From positions 1 through 64,000 of the forward strand of contig JALCMW010000007.1 in NCBI GenBank assembly GCA_022648685.1: a DNA stretch of 64,000 nucleotides. The letters are read 5' to 3'. Of the stretch, positions 1 through 7,494 are shown piece by piece. Made by a program: the position numbers and the translations under genes. This DNA comes from Bacteroidales bacterium. Its GTDB lineage: Bacteria > Bacteroidota > Bacteroidia > Bacteroidales > UBA932. Every line of letters begins with the position of its first letter. Position 1 is the stretch's first letter. A model generated the notes under the pieces. The model saw only the letters and a program-made list of their open reading frames with translations, was not told where the DNA came from and ran no database searches.

Positions 1-242
1 AAAATGCAATCAGACCTTTGGCCGTCGGCAGAAAGAACTATCTCTTCTGCGGCAATGCCGAATCTGCCATCCGTGCAGGGATCGTCTATTCTCTTATCGC
101 CAGCTGTAAATCGGCCGGAATTGAACCCCGTATTTGGCTTGAAGACATATTGAATAAGATACCCATCTACGAAACTTCAGGCGGTGACCTGTCGAAGTTA
201 CTTCCCAGAAACTGGAAGCAAAGCCAACAAACTTTGCCATAG
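1..242 (+). pseudogene. IS66-family transposase, C-terminal end (cut by window edge)
   Basis: The frame is open from the window start and reads N-A-I-R-P-L-A-V-G-R-K-N-Y, then F-C-G-N and a stop at 240-242. This block is the conserved C-terminal end of IS66-type TnpC transposases, where the catalytic region is followed by the phrase RPLAVGRKNYLF. Only about 80 residues lie in the window, so I cannot tell whether the rest is intact upstream. The tail after KIPIYE looks family-typical. It is followed directly by a short tandem repeat and then by decayed genes, which fits the edge of a mobile element inserted beside the capsule operon. Confidence 0.8.
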
Positions 243-305
243 TACACTAAACTTTGCCATAGTACAACAAACTTTGCCAAACTTTGCAAAGTCCGACAAA
301 CTTCA
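229..305. repeat. Tandem 20-bp repeats containing AAACTTTGCC
   Basis: The unit AAACTTTGCCATAGTACA begins at 229 and 249. A shortened copy begins at 269 and a fourth AAACTTTGC at 279, followed by further ACAAACTT pieces. The first three copies are spaced exactly 20 bp apart, and the first overlaps the end of the transposase frame. Such repeats may belong to the element's terminal region or may have grown at its junction. I could not identify the terminal inverted repeat itself. Confidence 0.7.
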
Positions 306-467
306 CAAACAAGTGCACTTTATCGGTTGCTTACATTTTTAGTATTGAAGGCCATCTTCCATCAATTTGTCTCAAATTGTATACTAGTTGGATTTAAATT
401 GGAATTCGGCTTTCCATCGGCATGGAAGTATGCTCCGCATTTCCTTGTTTCAGAACAAGAGATTTTA

Positions 468-985
468 TTATTGGAAACGCTTGATCAATTCCGAAATACT
501 TTCGACCTGATCTGCAATCGGGCGATATTCGGGACGATCCGTCCTGATGAAAATCGTACCATCTTTTTCACAAGCTTGCGATGAACAAATCTTACCTCTG
601 AAATCCTCATACCACTGTATAGATTCCTCAAATTTCAAATCTTTATACTTTTCCATTTCAAATAATATGGAATCACATCTCTCACCTGCAGTTGCACCTG
701 TCACTAATATTACAACCCTTGGCGACAAAACATCCAATTCCACTCTCATTATATCAACGAAATGCCAGTATTGTTTATCCCACAAATCATTTAGTGATAA
801 TATCGGCAGCTGTGTATCGGCATTTGATTTTTTTTCACTCGGGCCAGGGATCATCTTGTACATATTACTCCAAGCGATGTGTTGATTCCAATCCTCTGCA
901 GCATAATAACGCTGCGATATGCCTTTGAGCAATCTGACAAATGGTTTTGTAGGACATTTTTGCATCCATTCAAACCATGCCAGGC
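468..985 (-). pseudogene. Uracil-DNA-glycosylase-like protein, 5'-truncated
   Basis: The frame shows features I associate with distant uracil-DNA-glycosylase-fold proteins: D-W-N-Q-H-I-A-W-S-N-M-Y-K near the start, a central E-L-D-V-L-S-P-R-V-V-I-L-V-T-G segment, and a helical C-terminus. The first ATG is at 965, but recognisable sequence (A-W-F-E-W) extends upstream of it without a start. The N-terminal part with the first catalytic motif is missing. Immediately upstream the reading frame changes to that of a SinR-family remnant. I infer a deletion that joined two genes. The family assignment is moderate, since only the C-terminal half is present. Confidence 0.5.
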
Positions 986-1203
986 GCCGACACCGGATAT
1001 TTCCACAATTAACAACTTGTCACCTGAATTAACAAACGGTTCCAACATATTCCTAATCTGGACACACGGCAAATCAGTTTTGACAATCCAGGTCGAATCC
1101 GAATAATGCAACCGGGTAGTAATGAACCATTAATCTTATCAATAAGGCCGGTATAATATCTCACGTGCTTATTGAGTTTACAATCTATCAAAATAGATTT
1201 CAT
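970..1203 (-). pseudogene. SinR-family small protein, frameshifted and truncated
   Basis: An ATG at 1203 opens a frame reading MKSILIDCKLNK and then Y-T-G-L-I-D-K-I-N-G-S. From about 1127 the match continues in another frame as H-Y-S-D-S-T-W-I-V-K-T-D-L, then S-G-D-K-L-L-I-V-E-I-S-G-V-G-A-W-H-G-L-N. Together these follow the pattern of the roughly 90-residue SinR-family (Cas2-like fold) proteins, which begin with a beta strand and contain LDSTW and NDKLLV(V/I)E blocks. At least one frameshift separates the halves, and the end merges into the glycosylase-like frame. It is a relic, not a working gene. Confidence 0.6.
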
Positions 1204-1620
1204 GATAAAAAATGATAATATGTTTATACCTGTATAGTTTCTAGTAGTCTTCGACCAGCCCGGCAATCAGACTGCGGGAATAAAAAACCTGAAAATCATA
1301 TAAAAAATCAGAACGGAACTGTCCTTATGCAATACGCAGTACCCATTATTCTCCTTAGGTAATTTAATCACACTTGGTCTTAATTACTGTTAGAAATCTT
1401 TGCCTGCGGATACCCGGCCTTTGTAGCATTATACCGCTGAATCTTGATTACACTTTTGAATTTTTACCGTCGAGATTTTTCATATAGGGCAACCATATCG
1501 GCTTACCATCGCACCGCACCTTCACTAGTAAACAATATTCCTGCAAACTCAATTTTGTCAAAACATACATTTCGACGGGACATATATATTCTACTTAATA
1601 CATATTACATGCACTAGGAT
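1204..1620. other. Stretch without a recognisable intact gene
   Basis: No intact gene was recognised here. On the minus strand from about 1564 a short frame reads K-L-S-L-Q-E-Y-C-L-L-V-K-V-R and then P-I-W-L-P-Y-M-K-N-L-D-G-K-N before a stop. More open sequence (P-K-E-N-N-G-Y-C-V-L-H-K) follows in a different frame near 1340. This could be one more decayed small gene in the scar region, but I do not recognise the protein. Confidence 0.3.
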
Positions 1621-1649
1621 AAACAAAAAATAAGGCTCCCATAAAGCCT
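1621..1649 (-). terminator. Rho-independent terminator at the end of the capsule operon
   Basis: Read on the minus strand, AGGCT (1649-1645) pairs with AGCCT (1637-1633) around a 7-base loop, and TTATTTTTTG follows. It lies about 50 bases beyond the stop of the last operon gene, the right place to end the long capsule transcript. Confidence 0.65.
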
Positions 1650-1697
1650 GTTACATATAATCAAACACACTATTCATCATATTCACCACTGCTGTTT

Positions 1698-2090
1698 TCA
1701 CAATATATCCTCCGTACTTTCTGGATCATATTTCCCATTTTTGAATTCCATTATGACAGACCCGGATCTCAGACTCACGCAAGTATGATACCGCCCGATC
1801 GGAACATTTACCGCAGACAGATTGCTCCCCGGTTCGAGATGGTAACGCGCCGTTTCCCTGCCGGCGTCATCAAACAAGACTTCCTCAACTAAACCCTGAA
1901 TAACTACAACCGTTTCGGACGTTTCGTTGTGGCGATGAACCGGTATCTCCGTCCCGGGCTCAAGAGCATTGAGCATCCTCTGCGAAGAATCATCCTCCGA
2001 GTCACGAAGATCCAGATTCATCCTTTTGCGGGGAGACTGCTTAGCCTGCTCAACCAACGCATCCAGAACACTCTTATCTATCGCTATCAT
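1698..2090 (-). CDS. wbuC: WbuC-family cupin-fold metalloprotein
   Basis: This 130-residue protein is a single cupin barrel of the WbuC type, a family found almost only in O-antigen and capsule clusters and whose reaction is not known to me. The metal site is visible: H52 and H54 in the VHRHNETSE block, E59 in the same block, and H102 in the GRYHTCVSL block. An N-terminal helix precedes the barrel, and the length is normal. It is the last gene of the capsule operon, just before the terminator at 1621-1649. A decayed glycosyltransferase lies between it and the initiating sugar transferase. Base composition is like the operon's ends rather than its AT-rich middle. Confidence 0.85.
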   Translation of the reverse strand: MIAIDKSVLDALVEQAKQSPRKRMNLDLRDSEDDSSQRMLNALEPGTEIPVHRHNETSETVVVIQGLVEEVLFDDAGRETARYHLEPGSNLSAVNVPIGRYHTCVSLRSGSVIMEFKNGKYDPESTEDIL

Positions 2091-2134
2091 ATTATCAATT
2101 AATATCTTATAGAATGAATCAACCTATTGATATT

Positions 2135-2350
2135 TCATCCGAGTATCTCCACTAGATGATTTATACATTTATCATAAGCAAAATGCTCATCCGAAAATTT
2201 CTTACCATTCTCGCCTAAAGATATAAGTTCCGACTCAGGCATAGATGCCAGCTGCACAATCAATTCCGCAAGTGCCTTCGAATCTCCTGCCGACACAGAG
2301 AAACCACATTTTGCCTCTTCTATCAAACGGGAACCCTGAACACCAAATCA
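2135..2350 (-). pseudogene. Glycosyltransferase family 4 remnant (C-terminal end only)
   Basis: The minus-strand frame from an in-frame stop at 2348-2350 to the stop at 2135 reads F-G-V-Q-G-S-R-L-I-E-E-A-K-C-G-F-S-V, then S-K-A-L-A-E-L-I-V-Q-L-A and G-E-N-G-K-K-F-S. This is the C-terminal end of a GT4 enzyme: the E-A-x-C-G acceptor-side loop, the helix after it, and the closing helix with N-G-K. The first 330 or so residues expected of such an enzyme are gone, and the initiating sugar transferase ends only about 30 bases upstream. The sequence differs from the C-terminus of the intact GT4 at 6280-7491, so it is not a simple copy of that gene. Confidence 0.75.
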
Positions 2351-2381
2351 AAAATCAAACGACAGGTCAGCAAAAAAAAAT

Positions 2382-3059
2382 TCACGCCAATTCTTCGGGC
2401 CTGGGGGGAAGATCCTTGAACGCCTTGTAGACGAGATCACTTTCCGGAGAAACAATAACCCAAGCGGTCAAAAACACGATCTTCAGATCGGTCATAAAAG
2501 AGACATGCTGCTGATACCAAATCTCAAGAGCACCTTTGTATGGAGCGATATAATCCTTGTAAAACTGATGCTTATCCCCGACAGCAAGCGAAATCAGCCG
2601 CTCTTCATCACGAAAAATTATCGAACCGATACCGGTAATCCCAGGATGAACATTATATATCTTCTCCTGAATATCCTCTGGAAATTTATAAAAATCCACA
2701 TCCATCTGAGGACGGGGTCCGACCAAAGCCATCGTACCGTTCAGAACATTGAAAATCTGCGGTAATTCATTTATTTTAGTCTTTCTCAAAAACCGACCGA
2801 AAGGCAAGACACGAGGATCATTGCGAACCGTCAGACTGCCATTCCCCATATTGGGAGAATTCTTAAGCATCGTAGCAAACTTCCATATATCGAACATGGA
2901 ATTCTTATACCCTACCCTCTTCTGCAAATAAAAAACCTCATGCTCACCGGTAAAAAGCAAAACAAGGAAAATGACAATAAAAAAAGGCGACAATATGACA
3001 CAAGCGATAAACGCAAGCAAAATGTCGATACCCCTTTTAATGAATTTACTGTAAAACAT
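2382..3059 (-). CDS. Initiating sugar transferase (monotopic phosphoglycosyl transferase, PglC/WcaJ core)
   Basis: This 225-residue enzyme should transfer a sugar-1-phosphate from a UDP-sugar to undecaprenyl phosphate at the inner membrane and so start each repeat unit. Residues 11-36 form the hydrophobic re-entrant/membrane helix. The conserved core spans about 41-118, with FYLQKRVG, D-P-R-V-L-P-F-G-R-F-L-R-K-T, and LVGPRP at 112-117. The length fits the short PglC-like class without the extra N-terminal membrane domain of WbaP. The catalytic Asp-Glu pair of the family falls at N97-E98 here, so the usual nucleophile position is Asn. The neighbouring dehydratase and aminotransferase suggest a 2,4-diamino-trideoxy sugar substrate. 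Confidence 0.88.
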   Translation of the reverse strand: MFYSKFIKRGIDILLAFIACVILSPFFIVIFLVLLFTGEHEVFYLQKRVGYKNSMFDIWKFATMLKNSPNMGNGSLTVRNDPRVLPFGRFLRKTKINELPQIFNVLNGTMALVGPRPQMDVDFYKFPEDIQEKIYNVHPGITGIGSIIFRDEERLISLAVGDKHQFYKDYIAPYKGALEIWYQQHVSFMTDLKIVFLTAWVIVSPESDLVYKAFKDLPPRPEELA

Positions 3060-3071
3060 AAAAAATCAGTG

Positions 3072-4298
3072 CTACATGTGAGAGTCCAGCCCTTTACCCT
3101 TCTCTATATGATGAAACTCAGGAAGATACTTCATAAGAGCCGTGACTATATCATCTTTATCGATCGAATCTTTCGCAAAGATATCACTTAAATTCCGTAA
3201 AATGGAAAAGACTTCCTCCTTGTCACTAATGCCTTCATTCTTGATAACGCCAAGATTGACAAAAGAAGACATATCCTTCTCTTCATTATCCGTAAAGAAC
3301 TCCTCATAAGGCTTCTCACCCGAAGTATCCGACTTGAAGAAATAAACCGGATAGTAAACAGAAGAATCATTCAACTCGGCAGCCTTCGCCCTGGCCTCAT
3401 CCTCGCTGTTGCAGATATTCGGTTCAAGACCCAGATAAGACAGCAGATCATCCGCTATACGATCGAAAGGAATCATATCCTTGTCGGGATCCAATTTCGG
3501 GAAAAATATATCACCGCTTTTCCCCATCACAGAAGCAAAAAGACAAAGCTCTCCGGCCTCGGTAGGAGAAACGAAAAAGCGCTTAATGCCCAACGGACAC
3601 GACCACGGCTGTCTTTTATTCAGCCTCTCAATGAAACCCAGAGGCAAACTGCCGTTCGAAAAAGCAACATTGGCAAAACGGGCCGTCGTCACTGGAATCC
3701 GGTCGGAATAACACATTATCAACTCTTCCATCAACTTCTTGCTCGCACCCATCACATTCACGGGATTAGCAGCCTTGTCGGTGGACACACAAAAGAAATG
3801 CTCAGGAGGAAACTGCAGAAGCAGATCAAGCAACTTCCTGGCCTTGAATACATTATTATTAATCATGGCCTTGATCGAGAAAACATCCTTACCGCTGCGC
3901 ACATGCTTCAAAGCAGCAAAATTGGCAACAATATCAAAAGGACCATGAAAACGGAAAATATCTTCGAATACGGAACTACCGAAATCAACCGGGTAAGTAA
4001 CGAAATCATCAGGAATATTGTACTCTCCATTCGCGGAACTGCGAAGATCACGAACAAGCTCGGTAAGACCATTCTCATTCAGATCCACCACAATCAACTT
4101 GGCGACCTTGAATTTCAACAAAGCCTTGATATAATAAGATCCGATCGTACCGGCACCGCCGATTACTAGCACCTTCCTACCGTTGATTTCACCGGAAAGG
4201 GAATTCGAACGGTTATCGAAATCGGACTTCAGCAGACTATCCTTACGCTTTGTAACATAACATCTTATAAAATCATCAATATCAATCTCAGTTCTCAT
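3072..4298 (-). CDS. Nucleotide-sugar 4,6-dehydratase (CapD/PglF-type, SDR)
   Basis: This 408-residue extended short-chain dehydrogenase/reductase probably converts a UDP-N-acetylhexosamine to its 4-keto-6-deoxy form. The NAD-binding GGAGTIG loop is at 47-53. The active-site block V-S-T-D-K-A at 171-176 carries the T-D-K found in UDP-GlcNAc 4,6-dehydratases in place of the usual YxxxK tyrosine. It is followed by N-V-M-G-A-S-K-K. No membrane segments are present, so this is the soluble form and not the long membrane-anchored one. The C-terminal 90 residues (S-D-T-S-G-E-K-P-Y-E-E-F-F) carry the acidic tail typical of the group. It lies 8 bases downstream of the aminotransferase and 12 bases upstream of the sugar transferase start. 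Confidence 0.85.
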   Translation of the reverse strand: MRTEIDIDDFIRCYVTKRKDSLLKSDFDNRSNSLSGEINGRKVLVIGGAGTIGSYYIKALLKFKVAKLIVVDLNENGLTELVRDLRSSANGEYNIPDDFVTYPVDFGSSVFEDIFRFHGPFDIVANFAALKHVRSGKDVFSIKAMINNNVFKARKLLDLLLQFPPEHFFCVSTDKAANPVNVMGASKKLMEELIMCYSDRIPVTTARFANVAFSNGSLPLGFIERLNKRQPWSCPLGIKRFFVSPTEAGELCLFASVMGKSGDIFFPKLDPDKDMIPFDRIADDLLSYLGLEPNICNSEDEARAKAAELNDSSVYYPVYFFKSDTSGEKPYEEFFTDNEEKDMSSFVNLGVIKNEGISDKEEVFSILRNLSDIFAKDSIDKDDIVTALMKYLPEFHHIEKGKGLDSHM

Positions 4299-4306
4299 GT
4301 CGATTA

Positions 4307-5554
4307 TTATTGTATATTGGTTTTGATCTGGTCAACGATATACTTAACATCATCATCCGAAACATAAGGCCCGGAAGGAAGGCACATCCCTTTCTTGAAC
4401 AAACTCTCCGACACCCCATTCACATAACAAGGAGCATCGGCATAAACAGGCTGCTTATGCATAGGCTTCCACAATGGACGAGACTCGATCCCGGCTTTGT
4501 CAAGAAGCACCCTCATCGCCTCGATATTAGCATTCGGCTCACAAGAAGTATGCAAAGAAGCAGAAGCATGAGTAACACCGGCAGCACCACCCACAGCACC
4601 GGTAACAGCCTTGCTATAAGCATTTTCCTGGCCGTTGACATGAAGCTTCGGATCAATGATGATCGTATTCAGCCAATAATTGCTATCATATCGTGAAGAA
4701 GGATTCTCATGAAGGGAAACGCCATCGACATCCTCAAACAAATTCTTGTAAAGAGCGGTCACATGCTTGTGATGAGCAATATGATCATCGGCAATAGTCA
4801 TCTGGCCTCGCCCTATACCGGCACAGATATTACTCATCCTGTAATTATAGCCTATCTTCTCATGCTGATAATACGGATAAGCCTCACGAGCCTGGGTAGC
4901 ATAAAACATGATCTCCTTTTTAGTATCCGGATCCGGACATATCAAAGCCCCGCCGCCTGAAGTTGTAATCATCTTGTTACCGTTGAACGAAAGCACACCG
5001 TAACGACCGAAAACCCCGCACACCTTATTATCGAAACGGGACCCGAAACCTTCCGCAGCATCCTCAATCAAAGGGATCCCATACTTATCGGCAACAGCCA
5101 TGATCTCATCGATTCTGGCAGGCATACCGTAAAGATAAACAAGCATGATAGCCTTAGGCTTACACCCCGTCTTCGCAATCCGGTCTTCTATCGCAGCATC
5201 CAATAATTCAGGGTCCATATTCCAGCTACCGGATTCACTATCCACAAAAACAGGCGTAGCCCCCAGATACTTGATAGGATGAGCACTAGCACAGAAAGTA
5301 AACGACTGGCACATAACCTCATCACCCGATTTCACACCACAAGCAATCAAAGCCAAATGCACGGCTGCAGTTCCGGCAGACAAAGCCACAACCTCCTTGC
5401 CTCCACCTATGAATTGCTTAAGATCATCCTCAAAAGCATTTACATTAGGCCCCAGAGGCACGACCCAATTGGTATCGAAAGCCTCCTTGATATATTTCAT
5501 CTCATTCCCGCTCATGTGAGACAGGCACAAAAAGATTCTCTCATGTTGTTCCAT
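4307..5554 (-). CDS. PLP-dependent sugar aminotransferase (DegT/DnrJ/EryC1/StrS family)
   Basis: This 415-residue fold-type-I aminotransferase would add an amino group, normally from glutamate, to the 4-keto sugar made by the adjacent dehydratase. The Schiff-base lysine is K194 in S-F-N-G-N-K-M-I-T-T. D165 in the I-E-D-A-A-E-G-F-G-S block contacts the PLP ring nitrogen, and the phosphate-binding A-L-S-A-G-T-A-A loop is at 57-64. The sequence C-Q-S-F-T-F-C-A-S-A-H-P-I is typical of the PglE/LegC side of the family. An Ala/Gly-rich segment near 320-330 (A-V-T-G-A-V-G-G-A-A-G-V-T) looks like an insertion. The base composition matches the operon's conserved end, and the AT-rich section starts directly upstream. 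Confidence 0.87.
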   Translation of the reverse strand: MEQHERIFLCLSHMSGNEMKYIKEAFDTNWVVPLGPNVNAFEDDLKQFIGGGKEVVALSAGTAAVHLALIACGVKSGDEVMCQSFTFCASAHPIKYLGATPVFVDSESGSWNMDPELLDAAIEDRIAKTGCKPKAIMLVYLYGMPARIDEIMAVADKYGIPLIEDAAEGFGSRFDNKVCGVFGRYGVLSFNGNKMITTSGGGALICPDPDTKKEIMFYATQAREAYPYYQHEKIGYNYRMSNICAGIGRGQMTIADDHIAHHKHVTALYKNLFEDVDGVSLHENPSSRYDSNYWLNTIIIDPKLHVNGQENAYSKAVTGAVGGAAGVTHASASLHTSCEPNANIEAMRVLLDKAGIESRPLWKPMHKQPVYADAPCYVNGVSESLFKKGMCLPSGPYVSDDDVKYIVDQIKTNIQ

Positions 5555-5635
5555 AATTACTTTAATTTTAATTATATCACTTCACCACCGTAATTAACGT
5601 GCAAGCCGAAAACGGTAGCCAAAATCAGCTTCATT

Positions 5636-6244
5636 TTATAATTCTGTGTTCACAGTCTCTTTTGGAAAATCTTGTATATACAAATAATTATTCGGCATAT
5701 CTTTAATTATCTTAATATCAAGAACATCTTTTGTTGACTTTAAAGAAGCCATATTATCTTTAGAGATAGTTTCAAACATCATCATGCCAAGATGCCGTGC
5801 AATTTCCATTGACGATTTACTTATATCCTTTCCAATACCACGACCCCGATATCTATAATCAACCATCTTGCCTAAGAAACATTTACCATTAACAAAGCTA
5901 CGAAGAAAATAATATCCAACTATCCTTTCCCCATCTAAAACCAAATATGTTAAAAAAGACTTCCTCTTTATTAATTTCTTTAAAGACTTTTCATCAAAAT
6001 CATGAGGATTAAAAAATTTAAAAGCATCTTTGGGCTGATCTGAAAAAAAAATAGCTAATGGCTTAGCATCATCCAAGAGGGCTTCCCGATATATAAAATT
6101 GCCAGAAAATCTTTCAAGCATCCCTTGAACATCTTTCAATTTCTTTTTATGAATCAAAGAAAAAAATTCGGAATTAATCCATTCTATTATATCCCAAAGA
6201 GATCTACTATGATCTTTTATAATATGTGCGACTTCGTATAACAT
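5636..6244 (-). CDS. GNAT-family N-acetyltransferase
   Basis: The protein has about 202 residues from the ATG at 6244; a TTG six codons upstream is a weaker start. The C-terminal half is a GNAT fold with the acetyl-CoA pyrophosphate loop Y-R-G-R-G-I-G-K-D at about 132-140, preceded by the strand with V-G-Y-Y-F-L-R. Given its place upstream of the aminotransferase and dehydratase, it may N-acetylate the 4-amino sugar, as PseH/WecD-type GNATs do in other pathways. That substrate is an inference. The first 60 residues match nothing I recognise. It is strongly AT-rich and marks the start of the operon's AT-rich middle. Confidence 0.7.
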   Translation of the reverse strand: MLYEVAHIIKDHSRSLWDIIEWINSEFFSLIHKKKLKDVQGMLERFSGNFIYREALLDDAKPLAIFFSDQPKDAFKFFNPHDFDEKSLKKLIKRKSFLTYLVLDGERIVGYYFLRSFVNGKCFLGKMVDYRYRGRGIGKDISKSSMEIARHLGMMMFETISKDNMASLKSTKDVLDIKIIKDMPNNYLYIQDFPKETVNTEL

Positions 6245-6279
6245 AATAAAATAAGAGCCCAATTATACTTTAGCAAAAT

Positions 6280-7491
6280 TCATTTTACTGCTTCCAAAAA
6301 ATCCACGAACAGATCTCCGAGCTTGTTTCTATCGAATATTGATTCCGCCAACATTCTCGAATTTCGTCCATATTTTTTTCTTAGTTCAGAATCATCAGCA
6401 AGTTTGATAAGGCCATCAGCAAATGCCTCAGGATTATTCGGCTCAACCACCACACCACAATCATTTTCGTTAATCATATCCGCAAGCCATCCGGGATAAT
6501 TATTCAAAACCGGCAAGCCAGCAGAAATATAATCAAAAAATTTATTAGGCGAAGTCCCGTAATAAAAAGCCGGAACATTGGCAAGAACCATCATTCCAAT
6601 ATCCGCAGAAGAAACAATTTTGCTTAATAGTAATTTTGGCTCGGGATCAAAAAATAGGCAATTATCCAATCCCTCATTTTTTGCCCGCTGGACCATCTCT
6701 GGCTTCTGTTTTCCATCACCGATAAAACAAAGCTTTATATCAGATCGCCCTCTTTTAAGAAGGACTTTCGCTGCATCCAAAATAGCATCCAATCCATTAG
6801 CGATACCATGGGCTCCAGTAAATACAGCAACCGTATCATTATGAGAAACACCGGCCAAATCCAAATCTTCTCTTCTGCCAGGCTTGAATATCTTCAAATC
6901 ACATCCATTAGGAATCATTCCGATCTTCTTTCCAGGTTGACTACAGCGCACAATCCCATCTTTTATTCCCGGAGATAAGCCTATACAAGCATCAGCAGTA
7001 TGATAACTAAGCTTCTCTAAGACAGACATTCCCCACAAAGCTATAGGATTTCTCATTCCTAAAGCCTTTGGCAAAGCCGGCCATAAATCACGCACTTCAA
7101 AAACAAATTTTTTTCCGCGGAACCATTTGGCAATAATTCCTGGTATACCAGCAGTAAGTGGAGTCGATGTTGCAAAAAGCAAATCATACTGTTCATGCAT
7201 AGCGATCTTTATACCTTCCCATGCAAAAGACAAAAATGTTCTTGTTCTCTTCATCAAGCTATCACTATTGGAATATGGAAGCGAAATCTGTATAACATCT
7301 ATACCATCAATAGCTCCACGATATATATCTTTCTTTGCAGTAGCCGGCAGTCCGAAACGCTTTTGATCGCCACCACAAACTATAGTTACTTCATGCCCTC
7401 TCTGAATCAAACGCTCAGCAAACTCGTAAGACCTAGTTCCCCCACCTATTTTAGGAGTAGTAAAATACTGATGAAAATACAATACCTTCAT
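6280..7491 (-). CDS. Glycosyltransferase family 4 (WbuB/WcaI-like)
   Basis: This 403-residue GT-B fold enzyme should transfer a sugar from a nucleotide donor to the lipid-linked repeat unit at the cytoplasmic face. The N-terminus V-L-Y-F-H-Q-Y-F-T-T-P followed by G-G-G-T-R-S-Y-E-F is the signature of the WbuB-like subgroup, many of which use N-acetyl-fucosamine-type donors. The donor-side region contains F-I-G-D-G-K-Q-K, then S-P-N-K-F-F-D-Y-I-S-A-G-L-P-V, and E-P-N-N-P-E-A-F-A. There is no signal peptide. It begins 4 bases beyond the stop of the heparinase-like gene. Donor and linkage cannot be read from sequence. Confidence 0.85.
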   Translation of the reverse strand: MKVLYFHQYFTTPKIGGGTRSYEFAERLIQRGHEVTIVCGGDQKRFGLPATAKKDIYRGAIDGIDVIQISLPYSNSDSLMKRTRTFLSFAWEGIKIAMHEQYDLLFATSTPLTAGIPGIIAKWFRGKKFVFEVRDLWPALPKALGMRNPIALWGMSVLEKLSYHTADACIGLSPGIKDGIVRCSQPGKKIGMIPNGCDLKIFKPGRREDLDLAGVSHNDTVAVFTGAHGIANGLDAILDAAKVLLKRGRSDIKLCFIGDGKQKPEMVQRAKNEGLDNCLFFDPEPKLLLSKIVSSADIGMMVLANVPAFYYGTSPNKFFDYISAGLPVLNNYPGWLADMINENDCGVVVEPNNPEAFADGLIKLADDSELRKKYGRNSRMLAESIFDRNKLGDLFVDFLEAVK

Positions 7492-7494
7492 TAT

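Noticed and set aside
229..305. Start of a CRISPR array
   Set aside because: The repeats are direct, 20 bp in period and without unique spacers.
327..885. Plus-strand frames in the scar region opposite the glycosylase-like remnant
   Set aside because: Their translations are low in charged residues and resemble nothing known. The minus strand gives a recognisable protein.
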